From Pararhizobium antarcticum (lineage in GTDB: Bacteria > Pseudomonadota > Alphaproteobacteria > Rhizobiales > Rhizobiaceae): a stretch of DNA of 64,000 nt. The stretch covers positions 176,095-240,094 of the forward strand of contig NZ_LSRP01000074.1 of NCBI RefSeq assembly GCF_001885585.1. The letters run 5' to 3'. How positions within the stretch are numbered: the stretch's first letter is position 1; each line of letters opens with the position of its first letter. Shown one piece after another: positions 9,959-17,906 of the stretch. Position numbers and translations under genes: made by a program. The notes beneath the pieces were generated by a model. That model ran no database searches. It had not been told where the DNA came from and was given only the letters and a program-made list of their open reading frames with translations.

Positions 9959-10201
9959 TCAGTAGCCGTAGTTGATGACAACCTTGGCCTTGTAGTGTTT
10001 CTTGTAGCCGTAAGGCTTGTAGCTGTGGCTTTTGTAGCCGTACTGCTTGTGACCGTAGCTCTTCTTGTAGCCGTAGGACTTGTGGCCGTAGCTCTTGGAA
10101 TAGCCGTGGCTCTGGTAGCCATAGCCACCGGCCTGCGACGGGGCGGCGAAGGAAACCGCAGCGACAGCGGCGACGAGGGCGGAGATGATGAACTTGCGCA
10201 T
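9959..10201 (-). CDS. Secreted Gly/Tyr/His/Lys-rich repeat peptide, copy 1
   Basis: An 80-residue protein with a clear signal peptide (MRKFIISALVAAVAAVSFAAPSQAGG, cleavage after AQA-like SQA). The mature part is low complexity: repeated YGHKSYG, YGYKKSYG and YGHKQYG blocks rich in Tyr, Gly, Lys, His and Ser, ending KVVINYGY. Histidine spacing suggests possible metal or polyanion binding, or a cell-envelope coating role, but no characterised family is recognised. The paralogue at 11655-11906 has an identical 96-bp leader and a matching terminator. On the leftward strand, divergent from the EEP gene at 10466. Confidence 0.8.
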   Translation of the reverse strand: MRKFIISALVAAVAAVSFAAPSQAGGYGYQSHGYSKSYGHKSYGYKKSYGHKQYGYKSHSYKPYGYKKHYKAKVVINYGY

Positions 10202-10204
10202 GGG

Positions 10205-10300
10205 GTCAATCCTTTGATCCGGGTTGCGGATGAGGTTGTCTCATCCAGTGACCCGAGAATGCCATGCGACGGAGGACGGCGCTGTTTCGCGGGGAACAGG
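10205..10300 (-). repeat. 96-bp leader repeat, copy 1
   Basis: This segment, immediately upstream of the peptide gene at 9959-10201, is identical over 96 bp to 11910-12005 upstream of the paralogue. On the minus strand it includes a hairpin with arms GGATGAG and CTCATCC (10228-10246) around a 5-nt loop, and AAAGGATTGAC as ribosome site about 10 bases from the ATG. Probably it holds promoter and 5' UTR. Confidence 0.85.
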
Positions 10301-10465
10301 CTTCCGTTGTCCGAAAAGGCTCCTGGCCGTCACATGGCCAGCTTCGGGTGATCGATGGCAAACGCGGGCGAGCGTTCGGAAAGGCTCGACCTCGTACCTC
10401 TGTCTTGCGCTGGTCATGCGTGAAGTTTAGCAATGTCTTCAATGGTCAAACGGAGACACTCTGCC

Positions 10466-11434
10466 ATGAGGACTGCTCTTTCCCGCCTGTTGCGTCGTTC
10501 CGCCCTGCTGCTTCTACTTGTCGCGCAGCCGGCCTTGGCCGAGCCCGTCGAACTCACCGTCATGAGCTACAATGTCTGGGGTGGCGGCGGCAATGAAAGC
10601 AAGCCGGTCGATGAAACCGTGGCCGCGATCAAGGCGGCCGGCGCCGATATCATCGGCATCCAGGAAACCCGCCTCGAACCCGATCCCTGCACCGCGGAAG
10701 ACTGCAAGGCGGCAGGCGAGAGCGTGGCTGCGAAGATTGCTGCGGCGCTTGGCTATTTCCATTACGACCAGACCCGGGAAAGCCCGGCGCTCTGGGCCAA
10801 TGCGGTGATCAGCCGTTTTCCGATCGGCAAGGCAACCGCAAACGATCTGGGCGTGACGATCGACGTCAAGGGCCGCAAGGTCATGGCCTACAACATCCAC
10901 CTCACGGACTTTCCCTACCAGCCCTACCAGTTGCTGAACATCGAATATGGCACCGCACCTTACCTCAAGACCGAGGCCGAGGCCGTTGCCGCCGCGCAAG
11001 CCGCACGCGGCCCGGCGCTCGATCTGTTGATGTCGGACCTGAAGGAGGCCGACGGCGCGGAGGCGGTGTTCCTGTTCGGCGATTTCAACGAGCCCTCCCA
11101 CCGCGACTGGACGCAGGCTGCGGTGAAGGCCGGCCACCAGCCGCTCAAGGTCGCCTATCCGACCACACGCCGGATCGAAGCCGCCGGTTTCACCGACCTG
11201 TTCCGCAAGGCCTTTCCGGATGAGGTCGCCAAGCCGGGCTTCACCTGGACGCCGACCTCGGCTGCGGACGCGACCGACGACCACCACGACCGGATCGACT
11301 TCACGTTCGGCCGCGCCGCCGCGCTTGAAGTGCTTAGCGCCGGTATCGTCGGCGAAAAAGCGCCGCAAGCCGATATCGTCGTCACGCCCTGGCCGTCCGA
11401 TCATCGCGCGACCATGGCGAAGGTGCGCTTCTAG
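10466..11434 (+). CDS. Secreted endonuclease/exonuclease/phosphatase (EEP) family protein
   Basis: A 322-residue protein with a signal peptide (ALLLLLVAQPALAEP) followed by an EEP (DNase I-like) fold. Visible motifs are VMSYNVWGGG, GIQETR (metal-binding Glu), YNIHLTD, FLFGDFNEPSH (catalytic Asp-Asn), DRIDFTFG and WPSDHRATMA (catalytic Asp-His). The substrate may be a nucleic acid, a phospholipid head group or a phosphodiester and cannot be decided here. The ATG at 10466 is chosen because GGAG stands 10 bases upstream; the open frame continues to 10433. It sits between the two copies of the Gly/Tyr peptide gene, on the opposite strand. Confidence 0.85.
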   Translation: MRTALSRLLRRSALLLLLVAQPALAEPVELTVMSYNVWGGGGNESKPVDETVAAIKAAGADIIGIQETRLEPDPCTAEDCKAAGESVAAKIAAALGYFHYDQTRESPALWANAVISRFPIGKATANDLGVTIDVKGRKVMAYNIHLTDFPYQPYQLLNIEYGTAPYLKTEAEAVAAAQAARGPALDLLMSDLKEADGAEAVFLFGDFNEPSHRDWTQAAVKAGHQPLKVAYPTTRRIEAAGFTDLFRKAFPDEVAKPGFTWTPTSAADATDDHHDRIDFTFGRAAALEVLSAGIVGEKAPQADIVVTPWPSDHRATMAKVRF

Positions 11435-11592
11435 GCACCGAGACGCCGACGAGGCGTCGACGAGGTGGCGCGCAGCATTCCCCTGACCGCCCCTGTTGAA
11501 CGTTGCATGCTCTTGCGTTTGGGGGAGCTGGCCGTGCGCCTCTCTCGTTGACGGTCGCCGTGAAAGCCTGAGAGATATCCGCAAGACACACG

Positions 11593-11623
11593 AAAAAACC
11601 CGGTCGCAGGGACGACCGGGTTT
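11593..11623 (-). terminator. Terminator of the second Gly/Tyr-rich peptide gene
   Basis: Same hairpin as at 9901-9930: CCCGGTCG and CGACCGGG arms with loop CAGGGA, followed on the minus strand by TTTTTT. It also lies downstream of the EEP gene that converges from the left, but the T-run favours the leftward transcript. Confidence 0.8.
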
Positions 11624-11654
11624 CAGGGAGGTCAGTTCGTCGTGATGATGCGGC

Positions 11655-11906
11655 TCAGTAGCCGTAGCCATAACCGTAGTTGATGATGACCTTGGCCTTG
11701 TAGTGCTTCTTGTGGCCGTAGGGCTTGTAATGGCTCTTGTAGCCGTACTGCTTATGGCCGTAGCTCGGCTTGTGGCCATAGCTCTTGTGGCCGTAGCTTT
11801 TGGAATAGCCATAGCTCTTGTGGCCATAACCGCCGGCCTGCGAAGGAGCGGCGAAAGAGACGGCGGCGACTGCTGCGACGATGGCGGAGATGATGAACTT
11901 GCGCAT
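11655..11906 (-). CDS. Secreted Gly/Tyr/His/Lys-rich repeat peptide, copy 2
   Basis: An 83-residue paralogue of the gene at 9959. The signal peptide differs only by conservative changes (SAIVAAVAA for SALVAAVAA). The mature chain is built of YGHKSYG, SYGHKP and YGHKQYGYKS repeats and ends INYGYGYGY. The two genes share a 96-bp identical leader and the terminator, while the repeat regions have diverged in unit number and spacing. It starts 101 bp after the stop of the HEAT-like gene on the same strand; the leader repeat fills that gap. No characterised family is recognised. Confidence 0.8.
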   Translation of the reverse strand: MRKFIISAIVAAVAAVSFAAPSQAGGYGHKSYGYSKSYGHKSYGHKPSYGHKQYGYKSHYKPYGHKKHYKAKVIINYGYGYGY

Positions 11907-11909
11907 GGA

Positions 11910-12005
11910 GTCAATCCTTTGATCCGGGTTGCGGATGAGGTTGTCTCATCCAGTGACCCGAGAATGCCATGCGACGGAGGACGGCGCTGTTTCGCGGGGA
12001 ACAGG
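11910..12005 (-). repeat. 96-bp leader repeat, copy 2
   Basis: Identical over 96 bp to 10205-10300. It spans almost the whole space between the stop of the HEAT-like gene (12008) and the start of peptide gene 2 (11906), so this intergenic region consists of little else. It carries the same GGATGAG/CTCATCC hairpin at 11933-11951. Confidence 0.85.
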
Positions 12006-12007
12006 GC

Positions 12008-13069
12008 TCAGGCCGGTCGGGATTTCTTCACGAAGGCGATGCGATCGAGAATGGCTGGATTCTTTTCCGTGTCGAAAAGAGCGACCAGCGCATCGAGATC
12101 ATCGACATCGTTGCGGTGGCGCACCAGACCCTGTGCAGCAGCCTTGCGCACGGCAACGGTACGGTCGCGCGCCGCGCGCGAGATCAATGCCTCGGCCGCC
12201 GCGGCTTGGTCGATCGGCCTTGTTGCTGTGCCCGCCACCGGGCGCTTGATCCCGAGCGTTCTGCTGATCCAGAACTCGCGAAGGACCGGTATGTCCTCGA
12301 CGGCGCCAGCCAGAAGGATGCGCAATGCCCGGGCACGGATGGCCGTGTTGCGGGCACTGGCGGCAAGTGCCGGCAATTGCGCATCAAACAGATCCGTCGA
12401 CATCAGGTCGCGGAAGATCCGGACGATTGCCCCGCCTTCACCGTTCATCAGTCGGTCGGCAATCAGGTCGTGGATATCCGGGCGGCTGACGAGCGCGATC
12501 AAGGCCGCGCCGCCATCGCCCATGCGGCTCGCGAGCGGCAGGGCCTGCAGGCAATAGGGGAGCGTATCCACGAATACCTCTGGCGCGATCCCCGCTCCGA
12601 CGCGATCCAGGCAACGTTGTGCCGCGGCCCGCACCTGCGGCACCCAGTCGTTCAGCCGGATCATCAGCAGGGCCAGTCGGATGGCGCTTGGCGGCGGCAT
12701 GTTGATGCCTTCCAGCGCCCGTTCTCGCACAAATCCATCGGGATCGCACAGGGAAAACCAGGCAAGATCTTCCGGCGTTGGCAGTGTTGGCTCACGCGCC
12801 CGCCATGCGGTTTTCAGTTGCTCGACGAGACCGGTTGGCTTGGGTATCGGCGACCATCGCACCGTGTTGAGAGCTCTGCCGATGACGCGGGCGAGTCCCG
12901 TCGCATGGCCGGCTGGCTCTGCGTCCACGCGCACAAGCACGGCGCGCAACCGCTCCCCGTCCAGTTGCTGTCGATGGGCGATGCGTGCGAGAGCGCTTAT
13001 GGCATCGATCAGCGCCGGCGCAATCTTGCCCGTGCCCCGACTTCTCCAGACATGATTGCGATCGTCCAC
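12008..13069 (-). CDS. HEAT-like helical repeat protein, function unknown
   Basis: A 353-residue, probably all-helical protein with repeated short Ala/Leu/Arg-rich helical pairs, for example VPQVRAAAQRCLDRVG, TAIRARALRILLAG and RTVAVRKAAAQGLVRHR. This resembles HEAT or DUF2336-type scaffolds. No catalytic motif, signal peptide or membrane helix is seen. The GTG at 13069 is preferred to the ATG at 13099 because CGGAGGAACCTC stands right before it. A role in protein-protein interaction is inferred only from the repeat character. Confidence 0.6.
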   Translation of the reverse strand: MDDRNHVWRSRGTGKIAPALIDAISALARIAHRQQLDGERLRAVLVRVDAEPAGHATGLARVIGRALNTVRWSPIPKPTGLVEQLKTAWRAREPTLPTPEDLAWFSLCDPDGFVRERALEGINMPPPSAIRLALLMIRLNDWVPQVRAAAQRCLDRVGAGIAPEVFVDTLPYCLQALPLASRMGDGGAALIALVSRPDIHDLIADRLMNGEGGAIVRIFRDLMSTDLFDAQLPALAASARNTAIRARALRILLAGAVEDIPVLREFWISRTLGIKRPVAGTATRPIDQAAAAEALISRAARDRTVAVRKAAAQGLVRHRNDVDDLDALVALFDTEKNPAILDRIAFVKKSRPA

Positions 13070-13086
13070 GAGGTTCCTCCGACAGG

Positions 13087-13114
13087 AAAATGCCCGCAAA
13101 ATGATTTGCGGGCA
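13087..13114 (-). terminator. Terminator after the peroxiredoxin gene
   Basis: Perfect 10-bp arms TGCCCGCAAA and TTTGCGGGCA around ATGA, followed on the minus strand by TTTT. It lies 31 bp past the peroxiredoxin stop and just before the HEAT-like gene, separating the two leftward transcripts. Confidence 0.8.
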
Positions 13115-13144
13115 AGGTCGTCACAGGATGTCGTTAAAAGCAGC

Positions 13145-13630
13145 TCAGAGCTGGTCGAGCATCGCGGCTGCAGCCGAAACGGTGGCCTGGCCGGGGCTGT
13201 CCTCGATGTTCAGAGACTTGACGACGCCGTCGTCGACCAGCATCGAATAGCGCTTCGAGCGCAGGCCGAGCGTGCCGGCTGACAGATCAATGTCGAGGCC
13301 GAGCTTCTTGGTGAAATCCGCGTCCCAGTCGGAGAGGAAGTGGATCTTGCCCATGCCGCCGGACGCGGTCGCCCAGGCGCCCATCACGTGCAGGTCGTTG
13401 ACGGAGACGACGGCGATGTCATCGACGCCGCGCGACAGGATGGCGTCGCGATTTTCCAGATAGCCGGGCAGGTGGTTCAGCGAGCAGGTCGGCGTAAACG
13501 CGCCGGGCACGGCAAAGAGAACGACCTTCTTGCCGGCAAACAGCTGTTCGGTGGTGAGTTCCACCGGGCCGTCGGCGGTCTTTTCCTTGAAGGTGGCGGA
13601 CGGCAGTTTGTCTCCGACAGCAATGGTCAT
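13145..13630 (-). CDS. Peroxiredoxin (Prx5-like)
   Basis: A 161-residue thiol peroxidase of the Prx5 subfamily, reducing H2O2 or alkyl hydroperoxides, probably with glutathione or glutaredoxin. The peroxidatic cysteine is Cys49 in VPGAFTPTCSLNHLPGY; other family marks are VVSVNDLHVMGAW and the terminal LVDDGVVKSLNIED segment. The ATG at 13630 follows AGGAGAGCCATC, a good ribosome site, so the longer open frame to 13747 is not used. Neighbours do not form an obvious operon. Confidence 0.93.
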   Translation of the reverse strand: MTIAVGDKLPSATFKEKTADGPVELTTEQLFAGKKVVLFAVPGAFTPTCSLNHLPGYLENRDAILSRGVDDIAVVSVNDLHVMGAWATASGGMGKIHFLSDWDADFTKKLGLDIDLSAGTLGLRSKRYSMLVDDGVVKSLNIEDSPGQATVSAAAAMLDQL

Positions 13631-13743
13631 GATGGCTCTCCTGAAAGGGGATCGTGAAAGGGGTTTGCGAAACGGCGGAACGGGCGCGGTCTTCCCTTCG
13701 GAAATTCCGTCCTGTGGACGTCGGTCTGGAATATAGATTCGCC

Positions 13744-14595
13744 TCACTCAAAGGCAAGCGACGTTTCCATGCTTCGGCGACCCGAGCGCAGCACGAAAAG
13801 CGCGGTCCTGCCCTTCAGCTCGCCGCCCTTTGCCGGCGCGCGGTAGGGTATGTCGGCGACAAAGCCGCCATCCGCAGCAGCGTTGATGCTCGGCTTGCCG
13901 AAGGAAAATCCGCTCGGGCCGGCCAGGAAGATTTCGGGCGCCGCCCTGTCGTCATCGGGCACGACGAACGCGATCCGGAGCGAATGCGTCGCCGGGTCGA
14001 TCGTTGTCGCCGTCACCTTCAGGTCCGCAGTCGGTGGCTCCGGCAAGGCCGCCGTCGCATCGTCGATGCGCGCCTGCTCCAGCGGATTGGCCACCGTGCC
14101 GCTGGGCAGCGCCAGCGACAATTCGGCCTGGACCGGAATGCAGATGTCCATGCAGATGCCGAGAAACACCGACGCCTTGAGGTCGACGACGCTGCCGGCA
14201 ACCGTCTGGCGCAACTGCATCGGCAGGGCGACGGACCGATCGTAGCCGACATAACGCACGACCCCGTCATCGAAGGTTTTCGGTGCCGGAAAGCGCAGGC
14301 CGGAAAAGCTGATGCCGCTGGTCGGATCGATCGTCACCTGCGGCGGGATGCCGCTTGCCCCGGGCTCCAGCCAGTAGGTCTTCCAGCCGGGTTTCAGCCG
14401 GATCTCGAGGATCGCCGGGATCGTGCCGTCGGCAGTGGGCGGCGCGGCGATGATCCGGACATCGCCGCCTTCCGACTGGGCCCAGTCACTGCTGGCGGCC
14501 TGCGCCATCGAGAGAGGCGAAAACCAGCTGGCCGTGGCCGCAAGCAAAACAAAAGCAGCGGCGTGGAAAAAAGGATCGTTGCGACGGTCGGTCAT
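13744..14595 (-). CDS. DsbD N-terminal-like (DsbC/DsbD-alpha domain) exported protein
   Basis: A 283-residue exported protein with a signal segment (AAAFVLLAATASWFSPLSMAQA) followed by an immunoglobulin-like domain similar to the N-terminal domain of DsbD/ScsB. Hallmarks are LEIRLKPGWKTYWLEPGASGIPP and FLGICMDICIPVQAEL; the CMDIC pair is the probable redox-active disulfide that takes electrons from a membrane partner. No transmembrane DsbD core follows, so it would need a separate CcdA/ScsB partner. The open frame extends to 15453 on this strand, but that part lies antisense to yqgE and is not coding. Confidence 0.8.
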   Translation of the reverse strand: MTDRRNDPFFHAAAFVLLAATASWFSPLSMAQAASSDWAQSEGGDVRIIAAPPTADGTIPAILEIRLKPGWKTYWLEPGASGIPPQVTIDPTSGISFSGLRFPAPKTFDDGVVRYVGYDRSVALPMQLRQTVAGSVVDLKASVFLGICMDICIPVQAELSLALPSGTVANPLEQARIDDATAALPEPPTADLKVTATTIDPATHSLRIAFVVPDDDRAAPEIFLAGPSGFSFGKPSINAAADGGFVADIPYRAPAKGGELKGRTALFVLRSGRRSMETSLAFE

Positions 14596-14757
14596 GAAGC
14601 GAGATCTAGCCTGTTTGGTGCCGGCCCGCCAGAGTGCCGCATCCTGGTGTTGATCATATCCGCTTGATGGCGCGTGATCGGCGATGGCAACGCACGTGCG
14701 AAAAAATCCGAAAAGATCGACCGGGGCGCTTTTCATTTGGCCGTGAATTGGTAGGCT

Positions 14758-15372
14758 ATGCCCATGGTGACCATGGCGACGTTCCAGAAGAAACGTGAGC
14801 GCGGATTGCTTGACGGTCAGTTCCTGATCGCCATGCCGGGCATGTTCGACAGCAATTTTTCCCGCACCGTGATCTATGTCTGCGCCCATTCCAGCGATGG
14901 CGCGATGGGCTTCGTGCTCAACCGTGCGCAGCCGCTCACCTTTCCCGACGTGCTCCTGCATCTGCGCATCATCGACAAGGAGCAGGCGATCCGGCTTCCC
15001 TCGCCAACCCGCGATTTCCAGATCCAGACCGGCGGCCCGGTCGAGACCGGGCGTGGCTTCGTGCTGCATTCGGATGACTACCTCTCCGAATCGAGCATTC
15101 CGGTCAGCGACGATATCTGCCTGACGGCCACGCTGGATATCATCCGGGCGATTTCGCGCGGCGATGGCCCGAGCAAGGCGATGATGATGCTGGGTTATGC
15201 CGGCTGGAGCGCAGGCCAGCTGGAAAACGAGATTGCCAGCAATGGCTGGCTGAACTGCCCGGCCTCCGAGGACCTGATCTTCGATCGCGGGCTCGGCGAC
15301 AAATATGATCGCGCATTGTCGCTGATGGGGGTCAGCCCGGCCATGCTGTCGATGGATGCCGGGCACGCCTGA
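14758..15372 (+). CDS. YqgE/AlgH family protein
   Basis: A 204-residue UPF0301 protein. Visible motifs are [23 protein letters not shown], the [13 protein letters not shown] segment, [16 protein letters not shown], and the C-terminal [20 protein letters not shown]. The biochemical role of the family is not settled. In-frame ATG codons at 14758, 14764 and 14773 are all possible; GGTAGG lies at good distance from the one at 14764. Confidence 0.88.
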   Translation: MPMVTMATFQKKRERGLLDGQFLIAMPGMFDSNFSRTVIYVCAHSSDGAMGFVLNRAQPLTFPDVLLHLRIIDKEQAIRLPSPTRDFQIQTGGPVETGRGFVLHSDDYLSESSIPVSDDICLTATLDIIRAISRGDGPSKAMMMLGYAGWSAGQLENEIASNGWLNCPASEDLIFDRGLGDKYDRALSLMGVSPAMLSMDAGHA

Positions 15373-15416
15373 GCGTTTCTCCGGATCCGACGATCGGCAA
15401 ATTCCTGTTTCTCTCC

Positions 15417-15441
15417 GGAACCTTTTCCGCCTGCGGCCGTT
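15417..15441 (+). promoter_or_regulatory. EcfG (general stress) sigma-factor promoter for csbD
   Basis: GGAAC at 15417-15421 and CGTT at 15438-15441 are separated by exactly 16 bases. That is the consensus of alphaproteobacterial EcfG/PhyR-dependent promoters. It points at the CsbD gene, whose ATG is 60 bp further on, and fits the stress-inducible nature of CsbD proteins. Confidence 0.75.
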
Positions 15442-15501
15442 TTCAGGTGGCAAGGACGCGACGATATCAGATCGGGTCCAAACCTCTCAAGGAGTTTGAA
15501 C

Positions 15502-15693
15502 ATGGGTAGCACATCGGACAAGATTTCGGGCGCCGCAAACCAGGCTACTGGCAAGGTCAAGCAGACTGCAGGCGAAATGACCGGCAATGACAAGCTGCGC
15601 GCCGAAGGCAAGGGCCAGGAAGTCAAGGGCAAGGTTCAGTCCGCGACAGGCAAGGCCAAGGACACCGTCAAGGGTGCCGTCGACAGCATCTAA
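15502..15693 (+). CDS. CsbD-family stress protein
   Basis: A 63-residue hydrophilic protein rich in Lys, Gly, Ala and Thr, with tandem helices of the form [21 protein letters not shown] and [21 protein letters not shown]. This is the CsbD pattern (general stress, bulk function unknown). The ATG at 15502 is chosen over the TTG at 15496 because AAGGAG stands 7 bases upstream. An EcfG-type promoter lies at 15417-15441. Confidence 0.92.
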   Translation: MGSTSDKISGAANQATGKVKQTAGEMTGNDKLRAEGKGQEVKGKVQSATGKAKDTVKGAVDSI

Positions 15694-15788
15694 TTTTGCG
15701 ATTGTCCCGAGGAATTGACTTTCCTTGGGGCCACGCAGTGCGCAGCACTTCGGCTCCGACGGGTTCAACGGAGTAGAGGTTCGCGCCG

Positions 15789-15825
15789 ATGCCCGCTGTG
15801 TGCTTCGCACCGGCGGGCATTTCTC
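15789..15825 (+). terminator. Hairpin terminator downstream of csbD
   Basis: Arms ATGCCCGC and GCGGGCAT, with an inner TGTG/CGCAC pairing, run into TTTCT. It is 96 bp beyond the csbD stop, in the 228-bp gap that precedes the next gene. No other gene is seen in that gap. Confidence 0.6.
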
Positions 15826-15921
15826 CGTTATCAACACAGCGCAATCTGTTATGAACACAACACGGTTTCGCTGTGACCATAGCTTGATCCCCCCTTCGAT
15901 TTTCACCAACGGCGGCCTTTC

Positions 15922-16989
15922 ATGAAACTCTATCAATGCGAAAATTGCGGCCAGTCCGTCCATTTCGACAACCGGGTGTGCATCAGCTGTGGGTCCCAAC
16001 TGGGTTTCCTGCCTGCGACGGCGGCCGTCCATGCACTGACGCCGGCGGGTGACATGCACTGGCAAACCTCGTCCTGGACGCTCGGCAAGCTGAGGTTCTG
16101 CGCCAATGCGGCGCAGGACATCTGCAACTGGCTGATCACCGAAGACGATGAAAACATCCATTGCCAGGCCTGCCGCTATAACCGGATCGTACCGGTGACG
16201 GACAATCCTGAGGGTTTGTCGCGCTGGCAGAATATCGGACGGGCGCAGCGATACCTGTTCTATTCGCTGATCCGCTGGAACCTGCCGCGCCCCGGTCGCG
16301 ACGTCGATCCGCAGGGCGGCCTGGTGTTCGATTTCCTCGCCGATGAAGTCAAGCCGGACGGCGTGATCGTTCCGGCGATGACCGGACATGAGGACGGGCT
16401 CATCAGTCTGCGTGCCGCTGAAGCGAACGATGCGACGCGCGAAAGCGTGCGCGTTTCCATGGGCGAGCCATACCGGACCTTGCTGGGCCACTTCCGCCAT
16501 GAGATCGGCCATTTCTATTTCGACCAGCTCTGCCGCGACGAAGCGACCCTGTTCGAGGCACGATCCTTCTTTGGCGACGAGCGGGAAGACTACGAGGCGG
16601 CGCTGAAGCGCAATTACGAGCAGGGCCCGCCGGCCGACTGGCAGAGCCGGTTCATTTCCACCTATGCCAGCTGCCATCCGTCCGAGGATTTTGCCGAATG
16701 CTGGGCCCATTATTTCCATATCGTCGACGTGCTTGAAACGGCGCGTGCCTTTGGTCTGTCGACGGCGCCGTGGCGCCACACATCGATGGCGGCGGGGGTC
16801 GATTTCGATCCGTACCGGGTCTGGGATACGCAGATTCTGGCCGATGCCTGGATCCCGCTCAGCGTTGCCATCAACAGCATCCAGCGCAGCATGGGCCAGC
16901 CCGACAGTTATCCCTTCATCCTCTCGCCGCCGGTGGTGCAAAAACTCGGCTTCATCAACCGGTTGATCCGCCGCGCCGGCGGCAATTGA
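15922..16989 (+). CDS. Zinc-ribbon putative metallopeptidase
   Basis: A 355-residue protein. The N-terminus has a zinc ribbon (CENCGQSVHFDNRVCISCGSQ) and two further cysteine pairs near residue 75-90 (HCQACRYNR). The central catalytic signature is HFRHEIGHFYFD, an HExxH motif, with a downstream Glu in SEDFAECWAHYFH. This matches the family annotated as putative zinc-binding peptidases. No signal peptide is present, so it is probably cytoplasmic. Starts at ATG after the csbD hairpin; followed by a strong terminator. Confidence 0.82.
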   Translation: MKLYQCENCGQSVHFDNRVCISCGSQLGFLPATAAVHALTPAGDMHWQTSSWTLGKLRFCANAAQDICNWLITEDDENIHCQACRYNRIVPVTDNPEGLSRWQNIGRAQRYLFYSLIRWNLPRPGRDVDPQGGLVFDFLADEVKPDGVIVPAMTGHEDGLISLRAAEANDATRESVRVSMGEPYRTLLGHFRHEIGHFYFDQLCRDEATLFEARSFFGDEREDYEAALKRNYEQGPPADWQSRFISTYASCHPSEDFAECWAHYFHIVDVLETARAFGLSTAPWRHTSMAAGVDFDPYRVWDTQILADAWIPLSVAINSIQRSMGQPDSYPFILSPPVVQKLGFINRLIRRAGGN

Positions 16990-17016
16990 CCGGCGCTTGA
17001 AACGCACGGATTGAAC

Positions 17017-17059
17017 ACTGCCACCGGACTGGTTAAAGCTGTCCGGTGGCAGTCGTCGT
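17017..17059 (+). terminator. Terminator after the zinc metallopeptidase gene
   Basis: Perfect 13-bp arms ACTGCCACCGGAC and GTCCGGTGGCAGT around an 11-nt loop, followed by CGTCG and TT. It lies 28 bp past the stop at 16989. Confidence 0.75.
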
Positions 17060-17073
17060 TTGAAGGGTGAGGC

Positions 17074-17673
17074 GTGACATCAGCAAAACTCCTATGGCCG
17101 GCTTTCGCCTGCCTGGCGTTCCTGGCTCATCCGGCGCAGGCCGAATGGCAGCGCACCGAGGTCGTCAAGACCTATGCCGTGCGCGGCAACTCGGGCGCCG
17201 AACTCTACCAGTCGATCGGCGAGAACGGCCCTGAGATCGGTGGCCTTGCCCGCGTCATCGCCTACACCAATTTCAAGCTCACCTGGACACGGAAATACGA
17301 GCGCCAGGGCGATGCCTGCGTGCTGGTCTCGGCACGCCCGAAGCTGATCGTCACCTATCACCTGCCGCAAGTGGCAGGCAAACTTCCGAAAACCGTCAAA
17401 GCCAACTGGGAGACCTTCATCGAAGGCGTGCGCGCCCATGAGCGCGTGCATGGCGATATCATCGAGGACATGGTGCGCGAGATCGAGGCGGCAACGGTGG
17501 GGCTGACCGTTCCCGGCGATCCGAAATGCCAGGCCATCCGGACCGAGATGACAAAACGTCTTGGCGCCCTGTCCATGGCCCAGCGCCAAAAGAGCCGCGA
17601 TTTCGACCAGATCGAACTCAGCGAGGGCGGCAATGTCAACCGCTTGGTGCTGCAACTGGTCAATGGGCAGTAG
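17074..17673 (+). CDS. DUF922 secreted putative Zn-dependent protease
   Basis: A 199-residue exported protein with signal peptide (LLWPAFACLAFLAHPAQAEW). The mature part carries VRAHERVHGDIIEDM, an HExxH-like site, matching the DUF922 family of predicted secreted zinc proteases. The start is GTG at 17074, preceded by AAGGGTGAGGC. The stop codon TAG is the first triplet of the TAGGAAT heptamer array, so growth or loss of the array cannot alter the coding part but touches its 3' end. Confidence 0.75.
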   Translation: MTSAKLLWPAFACLAFLAHPAQAEWQRTEVVKTYAVRGNSGAELYQSIGENGPEIGGLARVIAYTNFKLTWTRKYERQGDACVLVSARPKLIVTYHLPQVAGKLPKTVKANWETFIEGVRAHERVHGDIIEDMVREIEAATVGLTVPGDPKCQAIRTEMTKRLGALSMAQRQKSRDFDQIELSEGGNVNRLVLQLVNGQ

Positions 17674-17726
17674 GAATTAGGAATTAGGAATTAGGAATTA
17701 GGAATTAGGAATTAGGAAATAGGAAA
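17671..17726. repeat. Heptamer tandem array (TAGGAAT)6 (TAGGAAA)2
   Basis: Eight consecutive 7-bp units, six TAGGAAT and two TAGGAAA. The array starts exactly at the TAG stop codon of the DUF922 gene. It is AT-rich in a GC-rich chromosome. Period and unit count were read directly from the sequence. Confidence 0.95.
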
Positions 17727-17773
17727 TACAATCTGGAATTATAGATAGACAGAGGTTTCGAAAAAAAGCATTT

Positions 17774-17905
<132 letters not shown>

Positions 17906-17906
17906 C

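Noticed and set aside
14596..15453. N-terminal extension of the DsbD-N-like gene to 569 codons
   Set aside because: The extra part is antisense to yqgE; a signal peptide begins at the ATG at 14595.
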